From QNZT01 sp964651755 (GTDB lineage Bacteria > Campylobacterota > Campylobacteria > Campylobacterales > QNZT01): a stretch of DNA of 48,320 bases. The stretch lies in the NCBI GenBank assembly GCA_964651755.1, contig CAZYZD010000006.1:1-48320 (forward strand). The letters are read 5' to 3'. Under the pieces are notes generated by a model. It searched no databases. It saw nothing but the letters and a program-made list of their open reading frames with translations, and was not told the DNA's origin. The position numbers and the translations under genes were made by a program. Below, piece by piece: positions 24,752 through 33,084 of this stretch; position 1 is the first letter of the stretch, and the number at the start of each line of letters is the position of its first letter.

Positions 24752-25567
24752 TTATTGGTATAGTGATACGTATAGTTTGGTGATTTCATCCATTTTTTGG
24801 GTGATATCATCAGTTGTTGTAAAAACAATAAACGGTAACCCACCTTTTTCAATTTTCAGATAAAACTTATAGACAATTTTCCAAAGTTTATCAATTTGTG
24901 CCAGTTTTTGGTTGATGGTTGGTGTATTGTTCGGATTTTTCAGTAATGCTTGATGATTCATCGAAAAATTTTTAACAGCTTCTTTCATTTGATCAACTGT
25001 ATTTTTATCTTTGATACCTGATTGATAAGCAATATAATATTTGGCAATACGTTGAGCAAGCATACGCTGTTTTCCAGCTTTTACGACAATTTCCGATTCT
25101 TTATGTCCCATTGTATTTGTAAGTGAATCTACCACATATTGACTACCTTCTAAAATAGATTCACTAAGATCAAGTGCAAGTTGTGCATTATCAAGATTAA
25201 AAGGTTGTTTGATAAGTTCATTAAATTCATCAAAGCTCATCTGTACAAATGTTAAAAGATTTTGAATTTCAGGATCATTGATAGAAGACATAAGTTTTTT
25301 ATTTGCTGCTGTAAATTCGCCCAGTGATGCTTTGAGTTGTTTATCTGCTTTACTAACTGCTACTTTATTTCCTATATATAGATAATCTTTTGCGATACGC
25401 TGTGAAAGCATTCTCTGTTTTCCTGCAGTATTTAGTATAGAAACATCTCCACTTTTGACCACTTTTGGTACGCCATTGACAGTAGTAAGACGCATATCTC
25501 CTGCTGCTTGTGTTATAGAGAGAAGGAGTGTCAGTAAGAGTCCTAATCTAAGTATTGTTTTATTCAT
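24752..25567 (-). CDS. Exported protein with two P-box (PilJ/NarX-type) repeats
   Basis: A 271-residue periplasmic protein with a signal peptide (about 1-22). It contains two copies of a helical sensor unit, each starting with a P-box-like motif: NTAGKQRMLSQRIAKDYL (about 46-63) and KAGKQRMLAQRIAKYYI (about 162-178). The NarX/NarQ nitrate receptors have an equivalent AGxLRMxSYRL P-box at the dimer interface, where nitrate binds. There is no membrane helix apart from the signal, so it must pass its state to a membrane partner such as the NIT protein or the chemoreceptor. AAAGGAAA precedes the ATG. Confidence 0.75.
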   Translation of the reverse strand: MNKTILRLGLLLTLLLSITQAAGDMRLTTVNGVPKVVKSGDVSILNTAGKQRMLSQRIAKDYLYIGNKVAVSKADKQLKASLGEFTAANKKLMSSINDPEIQNLLTFVQMSFDEFNELIKQPFNLDNAQLALDLSESILEGSQYVVDSLTNTMGHKESEIVVKAGKQRMLAQRIAKYYIAYQSGIKDKNTVDQMKEAVKNFSMNHQALLKNPNNTPTINQKLAQIDKLWKIVYKFYLKIEKGGLPFIVFTTTDDITQKMDEITKLYVSLYQ

Positions 25568-25578
25568 ATCATTTCCTT

Positions 25579-26343
25579 TTAATGTGTTTCTAATTTTGTG
25601 TATAGTTTGGTGGCACTATTCATGTTCTTTAAAATTTCATTTGATTTTTTATAGATAAGTGCGGGTATAAATTTTTTACTGGATCTGCCCATAATTTCGA
25701 AAAACATAAAATCACGTTTTGCTTTTTTCAGCAGGCTTGTGATTTCCGGTGTATTTTTTTCATAAGCAAGCAATTTTTCGAGTGAAGTTTTGAAAAGCTG
25801 CATGGCATCAGTGAGTTTTTGTTTAAACTGCGGATCATTGATGCCCCATGCTTTGAGCATATAAAGGCTTGCCATTCTCTGTGAAAGCATTCTCTGCCTG
25901 CCTGATATATTGATGATCTCACCGGTTGAAGATTTGGATTGTGCCGCAAAAAGTTTTGTGATATCGTCTGAAGTTTTCAATAACTTTTCCAACTCATTTT
26001 GCAGTGTTGTAGCATCAGTAATATTGGGAGTTTTGGAAAGCATTTTTTTCAGAGATTGCCACTGGGACTTTGCGTCGCTGATTTTTTGCTTGGTAGCTGC
26101 ATCTTTGTTAAATTGATCAAGTGAATTTAGATGATCTTCAAAATCGTGCATAATTTGTTCCAGATCTTTTTGTGGATTGCTAAAGTTGTTATGCATACCG
26201 ATCATTGCATAATCTTTAAGCAGACGCTGGGTGTACATACGTTGTTTGCCTGCAATATCAATGGCTTCTGAAATATTTTTTATTTCAATAGCTTGCAATG
26301 TGCAGAAAAATAAAAGTAAAAGAGTCACAATATTTTTTACCAA
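25579..26343 (-). CDS. Exported protein with two P-box (PilJ/NarX-type) repeats, first in operon
   Basis: A 254-residue periplasmic protein with a signal peptide and two P-box-like units: AIDIAGKQRMYTQRLLKDYA near the N-terminus and NISGRQRMLSQRMASLYML in the middle. It is a paralogue of the next gene (11-base gap). The TTG at 26343 is chosen as start: TAAGGAAGTGA, 10 of 11 matches to the perfect ribosome site, ends five bases before it, whereas the in-frame GTG at 26352 lies inside that site. Starting at TTG also gives a clean MVKNIVTLLLLFF signal peptide. Ligand unknown; nitrate or nitrite is an inference from the P-box. Confidence 0.72.
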   Translation of the reverse strand: MVKNIVTLLLLFFCTLQAIEIKNISEAIDIAGKQRMYTQRLLKDYAMIGMHNNFSNPQKDLEQIMHDFEDHLNSLDQFNKDAATKQKISDAKSQWQSLKKMLSKTPNITDATTLQNELEKLLKTSDDITKLFAAQSKSSTGEIINISGRQRMLSQRMASLYMLKAWGINDPQFKQKLTDAMQLFKTSLEKLLAYEKNTPEITSLLKKAKRDFMFFEIMGRSSKKFIPALIYKKSNEILKNMNSATKLYTKLETH

Positions 26344-26377
26344 AATAATCACTTCCTTATAAATTAAATATAGTTAT

Positions 26378-26383
26378 ATTATA
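26378..26383 (-). promoter_or_regulatory. -10 box of the P-box/NIT operon
   Basis: TATAAT on the minus strand within an AT-rich tract, 34 bases before the TTG start at 26343. No -35 consensus is present at 26401-26406, which suggests that an activator is needed. Confidence 0.45.
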
Positions 26384-26418
26384 AAATATAAACTTAATTT
26401 TAACTAAAAAACACACTA

Positions 26419-26459
26419 TTGTCACTTTTTGTCAATTTTTGTAGACACTTTCATGACAA
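26419..26459. repeat. Helically phased TTGTCA/TTGTAG repeats upstream of the P-box operon
   Basis: TTGTCA at 26419, TTGTCA at 26429 and TTGTAG at 26439 recur every 10 bases, followed by an inverted TGACAA at 26454-26459. Tandem, helically phased half-sites of this kind are typical of response-regulator or activator binding. They lie about 48-88 bases upstream of the predicted start of the minus-strand operon and also upstream of the divergent gene at 26533. Confidence 0.4.
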
Positions 26460-26532
26460 GTTGATCAATATATATCGGCATCTTTAGGAAAATCTGACAC
26501 ATAAATTGTTAAAATCTAGTGCAGGAGTTGTG

Positions 26533-26820
26533 ATGAGAGTCAAAAATTATTTATTATTACTTTTTTGGTTTGACCTTTTTCTAGTGATCTGGGGATTTTT
26601 TGTTGCCGCTCAGACATTTTTTATTGATGCGGATATTCTTCAATTTCCGGAAGAGAATCTTCGGCTTTTACTGGTACTTTTTATTCTTTTTGCGGTGACA
26701 TCGCTGGCTGGTTTAACATTTGCTGTCTTATATGATAAAAAATATTACATCAAACTCTTTCCTGTTTTACAGGTGATGGTTTTTATTGCTATGTTAGCAG
26801 GTAAAAGTATTTTTGGTTAA
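26533..26820 (+). CDS. Small three-TM membrane protein, unknown function
   Basis: A 95-residue, very hydrophobic protein with three predicted membrane helices (about 5-26, 39-62 and 73-93). No family recognised. The ATG at 26533 has AGGAG five bases upstream. It is divergent from the P-box operon and shares the repeat-bearing regulatory region with it. Its last four bases overlap the end of the convergent yihY gene. Confidence 0.6.
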   Translation: MRVKNYLLLLFWFDLFLVIWGFFVAAQTFFIDADILQFPEENLRLLLVLFILFAVTSLAGLTFAVLYDKKYYIKLFPVLQVMVFIAMLAGKSIFG

Positions 26821-27620
26821 TTGAAAAGTTTACCATTTTTTTGAATATGCAGATTAAGATAGTAACAGAGTTTTACACCATATAAAAAGATAATCCATGA
26901 AAGATAGATCCAGATTAAAAAAAACATAATCGTACTGAAAGAACCGTAAAGTGTTGCATATGTTTTATTAAATGTGACATAATATACAAAGAGTAATTTA
27001 GAGAGATACCAGATCAGCGAGGCGATAAAAGCGCTGATAAAAGCACTGCGTTTATGTACCTTGATATTGGGTGAAATTTTATAAACAATGAAAAACAGCA
27101 GCCAGGTAATCAGATATGAGGAGATCGATAAAATATTGATCCAGTGGGTATACTGGAAACTTTGGAGTAAAATATTGGCTTTGATTGTCAGATAAAAGGA
27201 GAGGGCAACACCCAGCGGCATTACGATGACCATCGTAAGATAGATAGTAATAGAGTGAAAAAAACTGCGTGGTGTAATGCCGTATATTTTATTGATGACG
27301 TATTCAAAATCATCAAAAAACATAACAGAGACGTAAAGTACAAATACCAGACCGAGTATTCCCATTTTATAAGCATTTTGCATAAAAGAATCGATATTGG
27401 ATGCTATAAATTCCTGTTGTACCGGTATGATAGAAGTAAAGATAAAATGGCGTATATGTTCAAGATAGGGGGCGAAAATATCGAGATGAACAAAAAGATA
27501 AAGAGATATCAGTAAAACAGGAATAAGTGCGAGAATGGTATGAAAACTAAGAGAAGAGGCATAATGCAACAGATTATGGTCGACAAAATAGGCTTTTAGT
27601 GCTTTTTTGTCGATATGCAT
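26817..27620 (-). CDS. YihY/BrkB family inner-membrane protein
   Basis: A 267-residue protein with six membrane helices. Family features are HYASSLSFHTILALIPVLLI at the N-terminus (residues 18-37), the central GLVFVLYVSVMFF and the C-terminal YGSFSTIMFFLIWIYLSW. The family was once called ribonuclease BN, a name now assigned to another protein; its transport function is unsettled. AGGAGAAGG precedes the ATG. It follows the glcD-like gene after 14 bases, so the two are probably cotranscribed. Confidence 0.88.
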   Translation of the reverse strand: MHIDKKALKAYFVDHNLLHYASSLSFHTILALIPVLLISLYLFVHLDIFAPYLEHIRHFIFTSIIPVQQEFIASNIDSFMQNAYKMGILGLVFVLYVSVMFFDDFEYVINKIYGITPRSFFHSITIYLTMVIVMPLGVALSFYLTIKANILLQSFQYTHWINILSISSYLITWLLFFIVYKISPNIKVHKRSAFISAFIASLIWYLSKLLFVYYVTFNKTYATLYGSFSTIMFFLIWIYLSWIIFLYGVKLCYYLNLHIQKNGKLFN

Positions 27621-27634
27621 AAGCCTTCTCCTTT

Positions 27635-29023
27635 TTATTCGTCCAGCGCCATTTTCCCCGGATTGAGGATGTTATTCGGATCAAAGGCGCGTTTGATAGC
27701 ACGAAAGAGATTGATCTCCTCTTCGCTGAATGCGATATTCATAAAAGGGGCTTTACTAAGTCCGATACCATGTTCCCCACTTAATGTTCCTCCCATGGCA
27801 ACTGTAATTTTAAAGATTTCGACAATAGCATCATGTCCGATCTCAAGTTGTTTTGGATCACTGCCGTCAACCATGACATTGGTGTGAACATTGCCATCTC
27901 CCGTATGCCCGAAGCAGGGTATTTTAACGTTATATTTCTGTGAAACTTTTTCGATTTCATGCAATAGACGCGGCAATTCCGATCGTGGTACAGTGATATC
28001 TTCATTGATCTTTTTGGAACCGTATATTGTAATAGATTGGCTGGCATTACGTCTGGCAAACCAGAGATCAGCCGCCTCTTTATTATCTTTTGCAAGTTTA
28101 AATGATGAGCAGCCGTTTTTTTTGAAAACTGTTTCAATCTCTTCGAGTTGATTTTCAAGTTCAATGTCAAGATTACCGTCTACGTCTGTTACTAGTAGAG
28201 CACCGGCATCGGTTGGTAATCCTTTATGGTATTTTTCTTCAACTGCACGTATGGTTAAATTGTCCAAAAATTCCATGGCAACAGGTGTGATGCCTGCAGC
28301 AAATGTTTTATAAACTGCATTCATGGCACTCTCAACGGAGGGGAATATACCCATAGCGGTTCTGGTCATTTTAGGTTTTGCAATCAGCTTAAGTGTGATC
28401 TCTGTAATCACAGCCAGTGTGCCTTCACTTGCAACCAGAATACCTGCAATATTATATCCGGCGACATCTTTAATGGTTTTTTTCCCTGCTCTGATAATAT
28501 CTCCATTTGGCAAAACCGCACGAAGTGCCATAACATAATCTTTGGTGATTCCATATTTGCTTGCCCGCATGCCTCCGGCATTTTCCGCAACATTTCCACC
28601 CAACGTGGTATACTCCTGACTTGCCGGATCAGGCGGATAAAAGAGACCTACCTCTTCAACAGCACGCTGCAAATCCATATTGATAACACCTGGTTGTACT
28701 ACAGCGACCATATTGTCCATATCGATTTCGATAATTTTATTCATATGTTTTTCAAATCCCAGTACGATTCCGCCGTTTGCAGGAAGTGCACCTCCTGTAA
28801 AACCGCTTCCTGCACCTCTGGGAGTAATTACAATGTGGTTTTCGTTGCAGTATTTCAAGATAGCGCTTACATCTTCTTCATGACGGGGAAAGATTACTGC
28901 ATCCGGTTCATAGCGTGTACGTGTAGCATCGTAAGAGTAGGCGATCATATGAGCTTTGTCATCAAAAACATTCTCTTCTCCTACAATTTTCTGAAATGCT
29001 TTCAGATCTTTTTTCTGTAACAT
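27635..29023 (-). CDS. glcD: GlcD-like FAD-linked 2-hydroxyacid dehydrogenase
   Basis: A 462-residue flavoprotein of the FAD-binding type 4/GlcD family. The PCMH-type FAD domain has PRGAGSGFTGGALP (about 68-81) and the DPASQEYTTLGGNVAENAGG stretch; the C-terminal FAD-oxidase domain has CFGHTGDGNVHTN and GTLSGEHGIGLSK. It would oxidise glycolate or D-lactate (or another 2-hydroxyacid) and feed electrons to the respiratory chain. No GlcE/GlcF partners adjoin, so a stand-alone D-lactate dehydrogenase role is equally likely. Its ATG overlaps the stop of the preceding gene in TAATG, a coupled arrangement. Confidence 0.85.
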   Translation of the reverse strand: MLQKKDLKAFQKIVGEENVFDDKAHMIAYSYDATRTRYEPDAVIFPRHEEDVSAILKYCNENHIVITPRGAGSGFTGGALPANGGIVLGFEKHMNKIIEIDMDNMVAVVQPGVINMDLQRAVEEVGLFYPPDPASQEYTTLGGNVAENAGGMRASKYGITKDYVMALRAVLPNGDIIRAGKKTIKDVAGYNIAGILVASEGTLAVITEITLKLIAKPKMTRTAMGIFPSVESAMNAVYKTFAAGITPVAMEFLDNLTIRAVEEKYHKGLPTDAGALLVTDVDGNLDIELENQLEEIETVFKKNGCSSFKLAKDNKEAADLWFARRNASQSITIYGSKKINEDITVPRSELPRLLHEIEKVSQKYNVKIPCFGHTGDGNVHTNVMVDGSDPKQLEIGHDAIVEIFKITVAMGGTLSGEHGIGLSKAPFMNIAFSEEEINLFRAIKRAFDPNNILNPGKMALDE

Positions 29024-29754
29024 TATTTGATTCCCAGGAGTTTTTTATAGTATAAGTTGTAATTACCGATGCTCTCTGAACTGAGAATTCCTCCCAGTCT
29101 GTTTTTGATTTCCGGAAGACGGTGATAGAAAGGTTTATGTGCATTTTTATTTTCAATTGCTGAAGTAAGCGGTTCTTTGTAGAGGACTTTAAAACTGTTG
29201 CAATCGACAAAATAACCTGATTTTTCTATGGTAAAATAGAGTAGGCTGGTATCATTTTGTTGACATGCATTTTGAAAATCCTCTTTGGTTGGTTGCGGTT
29301 GGTGTTCAAAATAGAGTTGTGATGCAAAAATATCGGGATGTATTATTTCAAAAGTGGATTGATATTTTTTAGTGAATGTTTTGAATGTTTTTTCATTGGC
29401 AGTGACAGGTAATATCCTATTATAAAGATAGTTCAGGATAAGAGTATCCCCCTTTTGGGGTGAAATTTTATATTCAGGCAGTGCTGTTTGACGTAGTCGC
29501 TTGAATTTTCTGAATTTTATAGTAATTTTATTCTCTTTCTTCTGTGTTACAATAGCTTCTGCAACAATTGTTTTGTGTGTGTCGTCGAATGCATGTAAAA
29601 CGATACCACTGCTGCCGACAGGAATATTTCTGTCTTCTATTACTACTTTTTTCCCATCTGTCTGTGGCAATGTAGCCTGGTATAGCTGTGGATTAAAATC
29701 CGCCTGAAGCAGTACTGCTGTACAAAACAGTAACCATAGAATATAATTTTTCAT
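29023..29754 (-). CDS. PgbA/PgbB-type periplasmic protein (plasminogen-binding protein N-terminal domain-like)
   Basis: A 243-residue exported protein. The signal peptide (about 1-18, ending VLLQA) is followed by FNPQLYQATL, a beta-rich domain with VVIEDRNIPVGSSGIVLH, and a second part with FASQLYFEHQPQPTKEDF. This matches what I recall of the N-terminal domain of Helicobacter PgbA/PgbB, which bind host plasminogen. In a free-living relative the native function is unknown and probably concerns the envelope. The lysine-rich C-terminal extension of PgbA is missing. The ATG at 29754 has AAAGG upstream; the open frame extends further but past the likely promoter. Confidence 0.6.
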   Translation of the reverse strand: MKNYILWLLFCTAVLLQADFNPQLYQATLPQTDGKKVVIEDRNIPVGSSGIVLHAFDDTHKTIVAEAIVTQKKENKITIKFRKFKRLRQTALPEYKISPQKGDTLILNYLYNRILPVTANEKTFKTFTKKYQSTFEIIHPDIFASQLYFEHQPQPTKEDFQNACQQNDTSLLYFTIEKSGYFVDCNSFKVLYKEPLTSAIENKNAHKPFYHRLPEIKNRLGGILSSESIGNYNLYYKKLLGIK

Positions 29755-29790
29755 TGAAAACCTTTTTTGACGTTTTATCTTTACCTCGGG

Positions 29791-29796
29791 ATTATA
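29791..29796 (-). promoter_or_regulatory. -10 box of the pgb-like/glcD/yihY operon
   Basis: The minus strand has TTTTGTATAATCCC, with TATAAT at 29796-29791 and a TG just before it, 37 bases from the ATG at 29754. There is no strong -35 box. Confidence 0.5.
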
Positions 29797-29928
29797 CAAA
29801 ATGTAGGTTAAAGGATAGTTACAATCTTTTTTTAAAGGGTGTGGTGTCACTCTTTTCCTGAACGCTTTGATCTTCATATGTTTCACGAATTTGTATCAAA
29901 AGTAGCATCTTTTTTTAGTATTTTATTG

Positions 29929-29934
29929 TATAAT
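29929..29934 (+). promoter_or_regulatory. -10 box of the Csd3-like peptidase operon
   Basis: TTGTATAATC gives a perfect TATAAT 50 bases before the TTG at 29984. A T-rich tract (29910-29925) lies at the -35 position, typical of Campylobacterota promoters. The rest of the 229-base divergent region shows no further gene. Confidence 0.55.
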
Positions 29935-29983
29935 CATCACTTTTTAAAAAGCAAAATAGTATTTGTTAGAGGAATTAAAAATA

Positions 29984-31165
29984 TTGAAAACTACGATTTT
30001 TTCCCTCCTTTTTATCGTCATTTTATGCAATAGATTGGAAGCGTATCAGCTATATTCTAATGTAGTGGAAGATAAAGTCTGGAAACGGGGACAGACACTG
30101 CTTGAATTTATGGAACAGAGTAATTTGCCTCTTTCACTTTACTATAATCTGGATGATGAAGAGGAGAAGATAACATCTGATATTCGCAGTAATACTGTTT
30201 ACCAGATTCTCAGAGATAGAGATAAAACAATCAAACAGGTTTTGATTCCGTTAAATGAAGAACTTCAAATTCATATTTATAAAGAGTCTGAAGGGAATTA
30301 TACATTTAGTATCGATCCGATTCGGTATCAGACAAAAGAGATGGTGCTGGCAATGGATATTGAATCGATTTTTTCCAAAGATATAGTCAAAAAAACCGGT
30401 AATTTTCCGCTTGCTGTTACGCTTGAACAACTATTTCGCCACCAGGTAGTGTTTGAAAAGCTGAAGAAGGGAGATAAAGTTGTTGCATTCTATACCCAGA
30501 AAGTGAGAATGGGAAAATTTTACGGTACGCAAAAAGTTGATGCTGCAATGATCAAAACGCGAAAAAAGGATTATTACGAATTTTTAGCAGAAAATGGACG
30601 CTATTATGATGATGACGGGCATACATTCAGTGGTTCTTCTTTTATTGTACCGTGTAAATACAGGCGTATCTCTTCCAAATTTACACTCAAGCGATGGCAT
30701 CCTATTTTGCATAAATTCCGTGCGCATCATGGTATAGATTATGCGGGCAAAATTGGTACGCCTATACGTGCTGCCAATGATGGAAAAGTGATTTTTATGG
30801 GAAGAAAAGGGGGATATGGTAAAACGATTATTATCAAGCACGGTGGAGGATACAAAACATTGTATGCCCATTTAAGCAGGTACAATAATCGTGTACGTGG
30901 AAAAAGTGTAAAAAAAGGAACAGTCATAGGATTTCTTGGAAACAGTGGTATGAGTACCGGTCCGCATCTTCATTTTGGTTTGAGTTTGAACAATCGCTGG
31001 ATCGATCCAGCCCGAAAAGTGGTGATCACCCAAAAACTTCGGGGTGAGAAGCGTAAAAAGTTTTTAAATTATGTTACACTGTATAAAGAGAAGATTGCAT
31101 CGGTGCTGGCTGAATATGAAATGCAAAAGAAGGAATCGAACGATGGGGAAAACAGAACGAACTGA
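29984..31165 (+). CDS. Csd3/Pgp3-like M23 peptidoglycan endopeptidase
   Basis: A 393-residue exported enzyme. A signal peptide (about 1-20) is followed by an N-terminal regulatory region (about 25-225) and a C-terminal M23 lysostaphin-type domain with HHGIDYAGKIGTPI (zinc ligands His and Asp, about 248-252), LYAHLSRY and GPHLHFGL. Homologues trim peptidoglycan peptides (D,D-endo- and carboxypeptidase activity) and set helical cell shape in Helicobacter and Campylobacter. The TTG at 29984 is preferred because it gives a normal signal peptide and follows AGAGGAA; another TTG lies in frame at 29963. Its end overlaps mgtE by 23 bases. Confidence 0.85.
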   Translation: MKTTIFSLLFIVILCNRLEAYQLYSNVVEDKVWKRGQTLLEFMEQSNLPLSLYYNLDDEEEKITSDIRSNTVYQILRDRDKTIKQVLIPLNEELQIHIYKESEGNYTFSIDPIRYQTKEMVLAMDIESIFSKDIVKKTGNFPLAVTLEQLFRHQVVFEKLKKGDKVVAFYTQKVRMGKFYGTQKVDAAMIKTRKKDYYEFLAENGRYYDDDGHTFSGSSFIVPCKYRRISSKFTLKRWHPILHKFRAHHGIDYAGKIGTPIRAANDGKVIFMGRKGGYGKTIIIKHGGGYKTLYAHLSRYNNRVRGKSVKKGTVIGFLGNSGMSTGPHLHFGLSLNNRWIDPARKVVITQKLRGEKRKKFLNYVTLYKEKIASVLAEYEMQKKESNDGENRTN

Positions 31166-32513
31166 ACACTACAGAGGCTTGATAGAAGCTTATCTTAAAG
31201 ATCCGGAACATTCTGATATACCGATTTCCGATATCGCCAAAGCGATGCGTTTTATTGCAAAAGAGGATGAAGAGGCTTTTATCCAGTATCTGCAAAAAAT
31301 ACCAAATGAATTTCTTGGTGATATTGTTCTTGAACTTCCTGAAAAGTATTTGCGTGATGTCGTCGAAGAGATGGAAACAGAAGAGCTTGCGGAAGTAATT
31401 GAAGAGCTCGAAAGTGATGATGCTACGGATTTAATTCAGGATATTGAAGAGATTGACAAAGACAAAGCTTTGGAAATTCTCTCTTCAATGGATGAAGAGG
31501 ATCAGGAAGAGATTCGCAAACTGAAAAGTTATAATGAAGACCAGGCAGGTGCCTATATGCAGACGGAGCTTTTCAGTGCAAGTATCGATGAGACAGTCCA
31601 GTCTTCAGTTAACCGGCTTAAAAAGCTAAAAGAAGAAGGTGAGCTGGAAAATGTACATCAAGTGTATATTGTCGGTACTTTTGGAAAACTGATGTTTGCA
31701 ATTCCTCTTGAAGATATTTTGACTTTTGATTTCAATAAAACATATAAAGAGATTGTAAAAGGCAGAGAAGAGGATTTTAAACCTATTTTTGTTCATGACA
31801 GTGACAATATTCATGAAGTTGCGAGGCTTTTTAGGGAACATGATCTTACTGTAATACCTGTTGTCAATTCTCAGAATGAATTGGTTGGTCGTATTACTTC
31901 GGATGATATTTATGATGTTTTACAGGAGAGTGCGACAGAACAGATCTATAATCTTGCCGGTGTCGATGATGAAGCGGAAGAGGAAGAGGATGTTCTTGAA
32001 GCAGGAAAGAAGAGGGCAATTTGGCTTTTTATCAACCTTCTTACAGCAATACTTGCTTCCTTTGTAATCCAAATGTTTGATGCAACAATCCAGTCTTATG
32101 TTGCACTGGCAGTATTGATGCCGATTGTCGCATCGATGGGTGGAAATGCAGGTACACAAACTCTAACCGTTACAGTACGTCAGCTTGCATTAGGAGATAT
32201 TGAACTGAGTAATGCTAAAGAGACAATTAAAAAAGAGGTACTGCTCTCTTTGGCAAACGGTTTTCTTTTTGCGATAATACTGGGGATTATCTCTTATATT
32301 TGGTTTTCAGAGGTAAAGCTCGGTTTTGTGATTGCCGCTTCTATGGTGATTAACCTCTTTATGGCAGGTTTTTTTGGAGCAATGATTCCTCTTGTGCTAA
32401 AGCGACTTAATATTGACCCGGCTGTCGGATCGAGTGTAATTTTGACTACTGTTACAGATGTTGTGGGTTTTTTCAGTTTTCTTGGACTTGCTTCCATCTT
32501 TTTGATAAAATGA
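31143..32513 (+). CDS. mgtE: MgtE-type magnesium transporter/channel
   Basis: A 456-residue MgtE. The acidic, helical MgtE_N domain (about 25-125, with VEEMETEELAEVIEELESDD) precedes two CBS domains (about 127-255) that sense cytoplasmic magnesium, then five membrane helices (about 285-455). The pore signature PIVASMGGNAGTQTLTVTVR is intact. The ATG at 31143 with AAGGAA upstream is chosen; the frame is open another 24 codons upstream inside the peptidase gene. It belongs to the plus-strand run that begins at 29984. Confidence 0.95.
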   Translation: MGKTERTEHYRGLIEAYLKDPEHSDIPISDIAKAMRFIAKEDEEAFIQYLQKIPNEFLGDIVLELPEKYLRDVVEEMETEELAEVIEELESDDATDLIQDIEEIDKDKALEILSSMDEEDQEEIRKLKSYNEDQAGAYMQTELFSASIDETVQSSVNRLKKLKEEGELENVHQVYIVGTFGKLMFAIPLEDILTFDFNKTYKEIVKGREEDFKPIFVHDSDNIHEVARLFREHDLTVIPVVNSQNELVGRITSDDIYDVLQESATEQIYNLAGVDDEAEEEEDVLEAGKKRAIWLFINLLTAILASFVIQMFDATIQSYVALAVLMPIVASMGGNAGTQTLTVTVRQLALGDIELSNAKETIKKEVLLSLANGFLFAIILGIISYIWFSEVKLGFVIAASMVINLFMAGFFGAMIPLVLKRLNIDPAVGSSVILTTVTDVVGFFSFLGLASIFLIK

Positions 32514-32520
32514 GGTTAAG

Positions 32521-33084
32521 ATGATCAAAATAGATAAAATTACCCCTTGTGACAATCCGGTTTTTATCAAGCCTCAGCGTGTCTACTATACACAGGATGG
32601 TAAGGCAAAGAGCTGGGAAGTGGTACAGACACATGACAGTGTAGCGATACTGCTTTATCATGAAGAAGAAGATGCATTTGTATTGGTTAAACAGTTTCGT
32701 CCGGCAGTTTTCCTGAAAAACCATGAAGGGTTTACCTATGAACTTTGTGCAGGTTTGATTGACAAAGAGGATAAATCAATTGCCCGTATTGCAAAAGAGG
32801 AGATTCTGGAAGAGTGTGGTTATGATGTGCCGGAGGAGCGTTTGGTGCGTATTACCTCCTTTTTCACAGCCGTTGGTTTTGCCGGAGGGGAACAGACACT
32901 CTTTTTTGCAGCGGTAAACGAATCGATGCATATTGCAAAAGGTGGCGGTATTGATGATGAGATGATCGAAGTGGTTAAACTTCCTCTAAAGGATGCGAAA
33001 GCGTTTATGTATGATGAACAAAAAGCAAAGACCCCGGGTCTTCTTTTTGCTTTCATGTGGTTTTTTGAGCAGTATCAAAAGTGA
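32521..33084 (+). CDS. Nudix hydrolase, NUDT14/UDP-sugar pyrophosphatase type
   Basis: A 187-residue Nudix enzyme. The box begins GLIDKED at 78 and ends EEILEECGY at 101, one residue longer than the classical box, as in NUDT14-type UDP-sugar pyrophosphatases. The catalytic glutamates E94, E97 and E98 are present, while the usual arginine before them is Glu. ELCAGLID and the VLVKQFRPAV strand also fit that group. The likely substrate is a nucleoside diphosphate sugar (or ADP-ribose). GAGGTTAAG precedes the ATG, seven bases after mgtE. The stop overlaps the next start in GTGA. Confidence 0.8.
   Translation: MIKIDKITPCDNPVFIKPQRVYYTQDGKAKSWEVVQTHDSVAILLYHEEEDAFVLVKQFRPAVFLKNHEGFTYELCAGLIDKEDKSIARIAKEEILEECGYDVPEERLVRITSFFTAVGFAGGEQTLFFAAVNESMHIAKGGGIDDEMIEVVKLPLKDAKAFMYDEQKAKTPGLLFAFMWFFEQYQK

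Noticed and set aside
26461..26468. TTGATCAA as an FNR site in the P-box control region
   Set aside because: The half-sites are fused without the required four-base spacer, so it does not fit an FNR/CRP operator; it is just an 8-bp palindrome.
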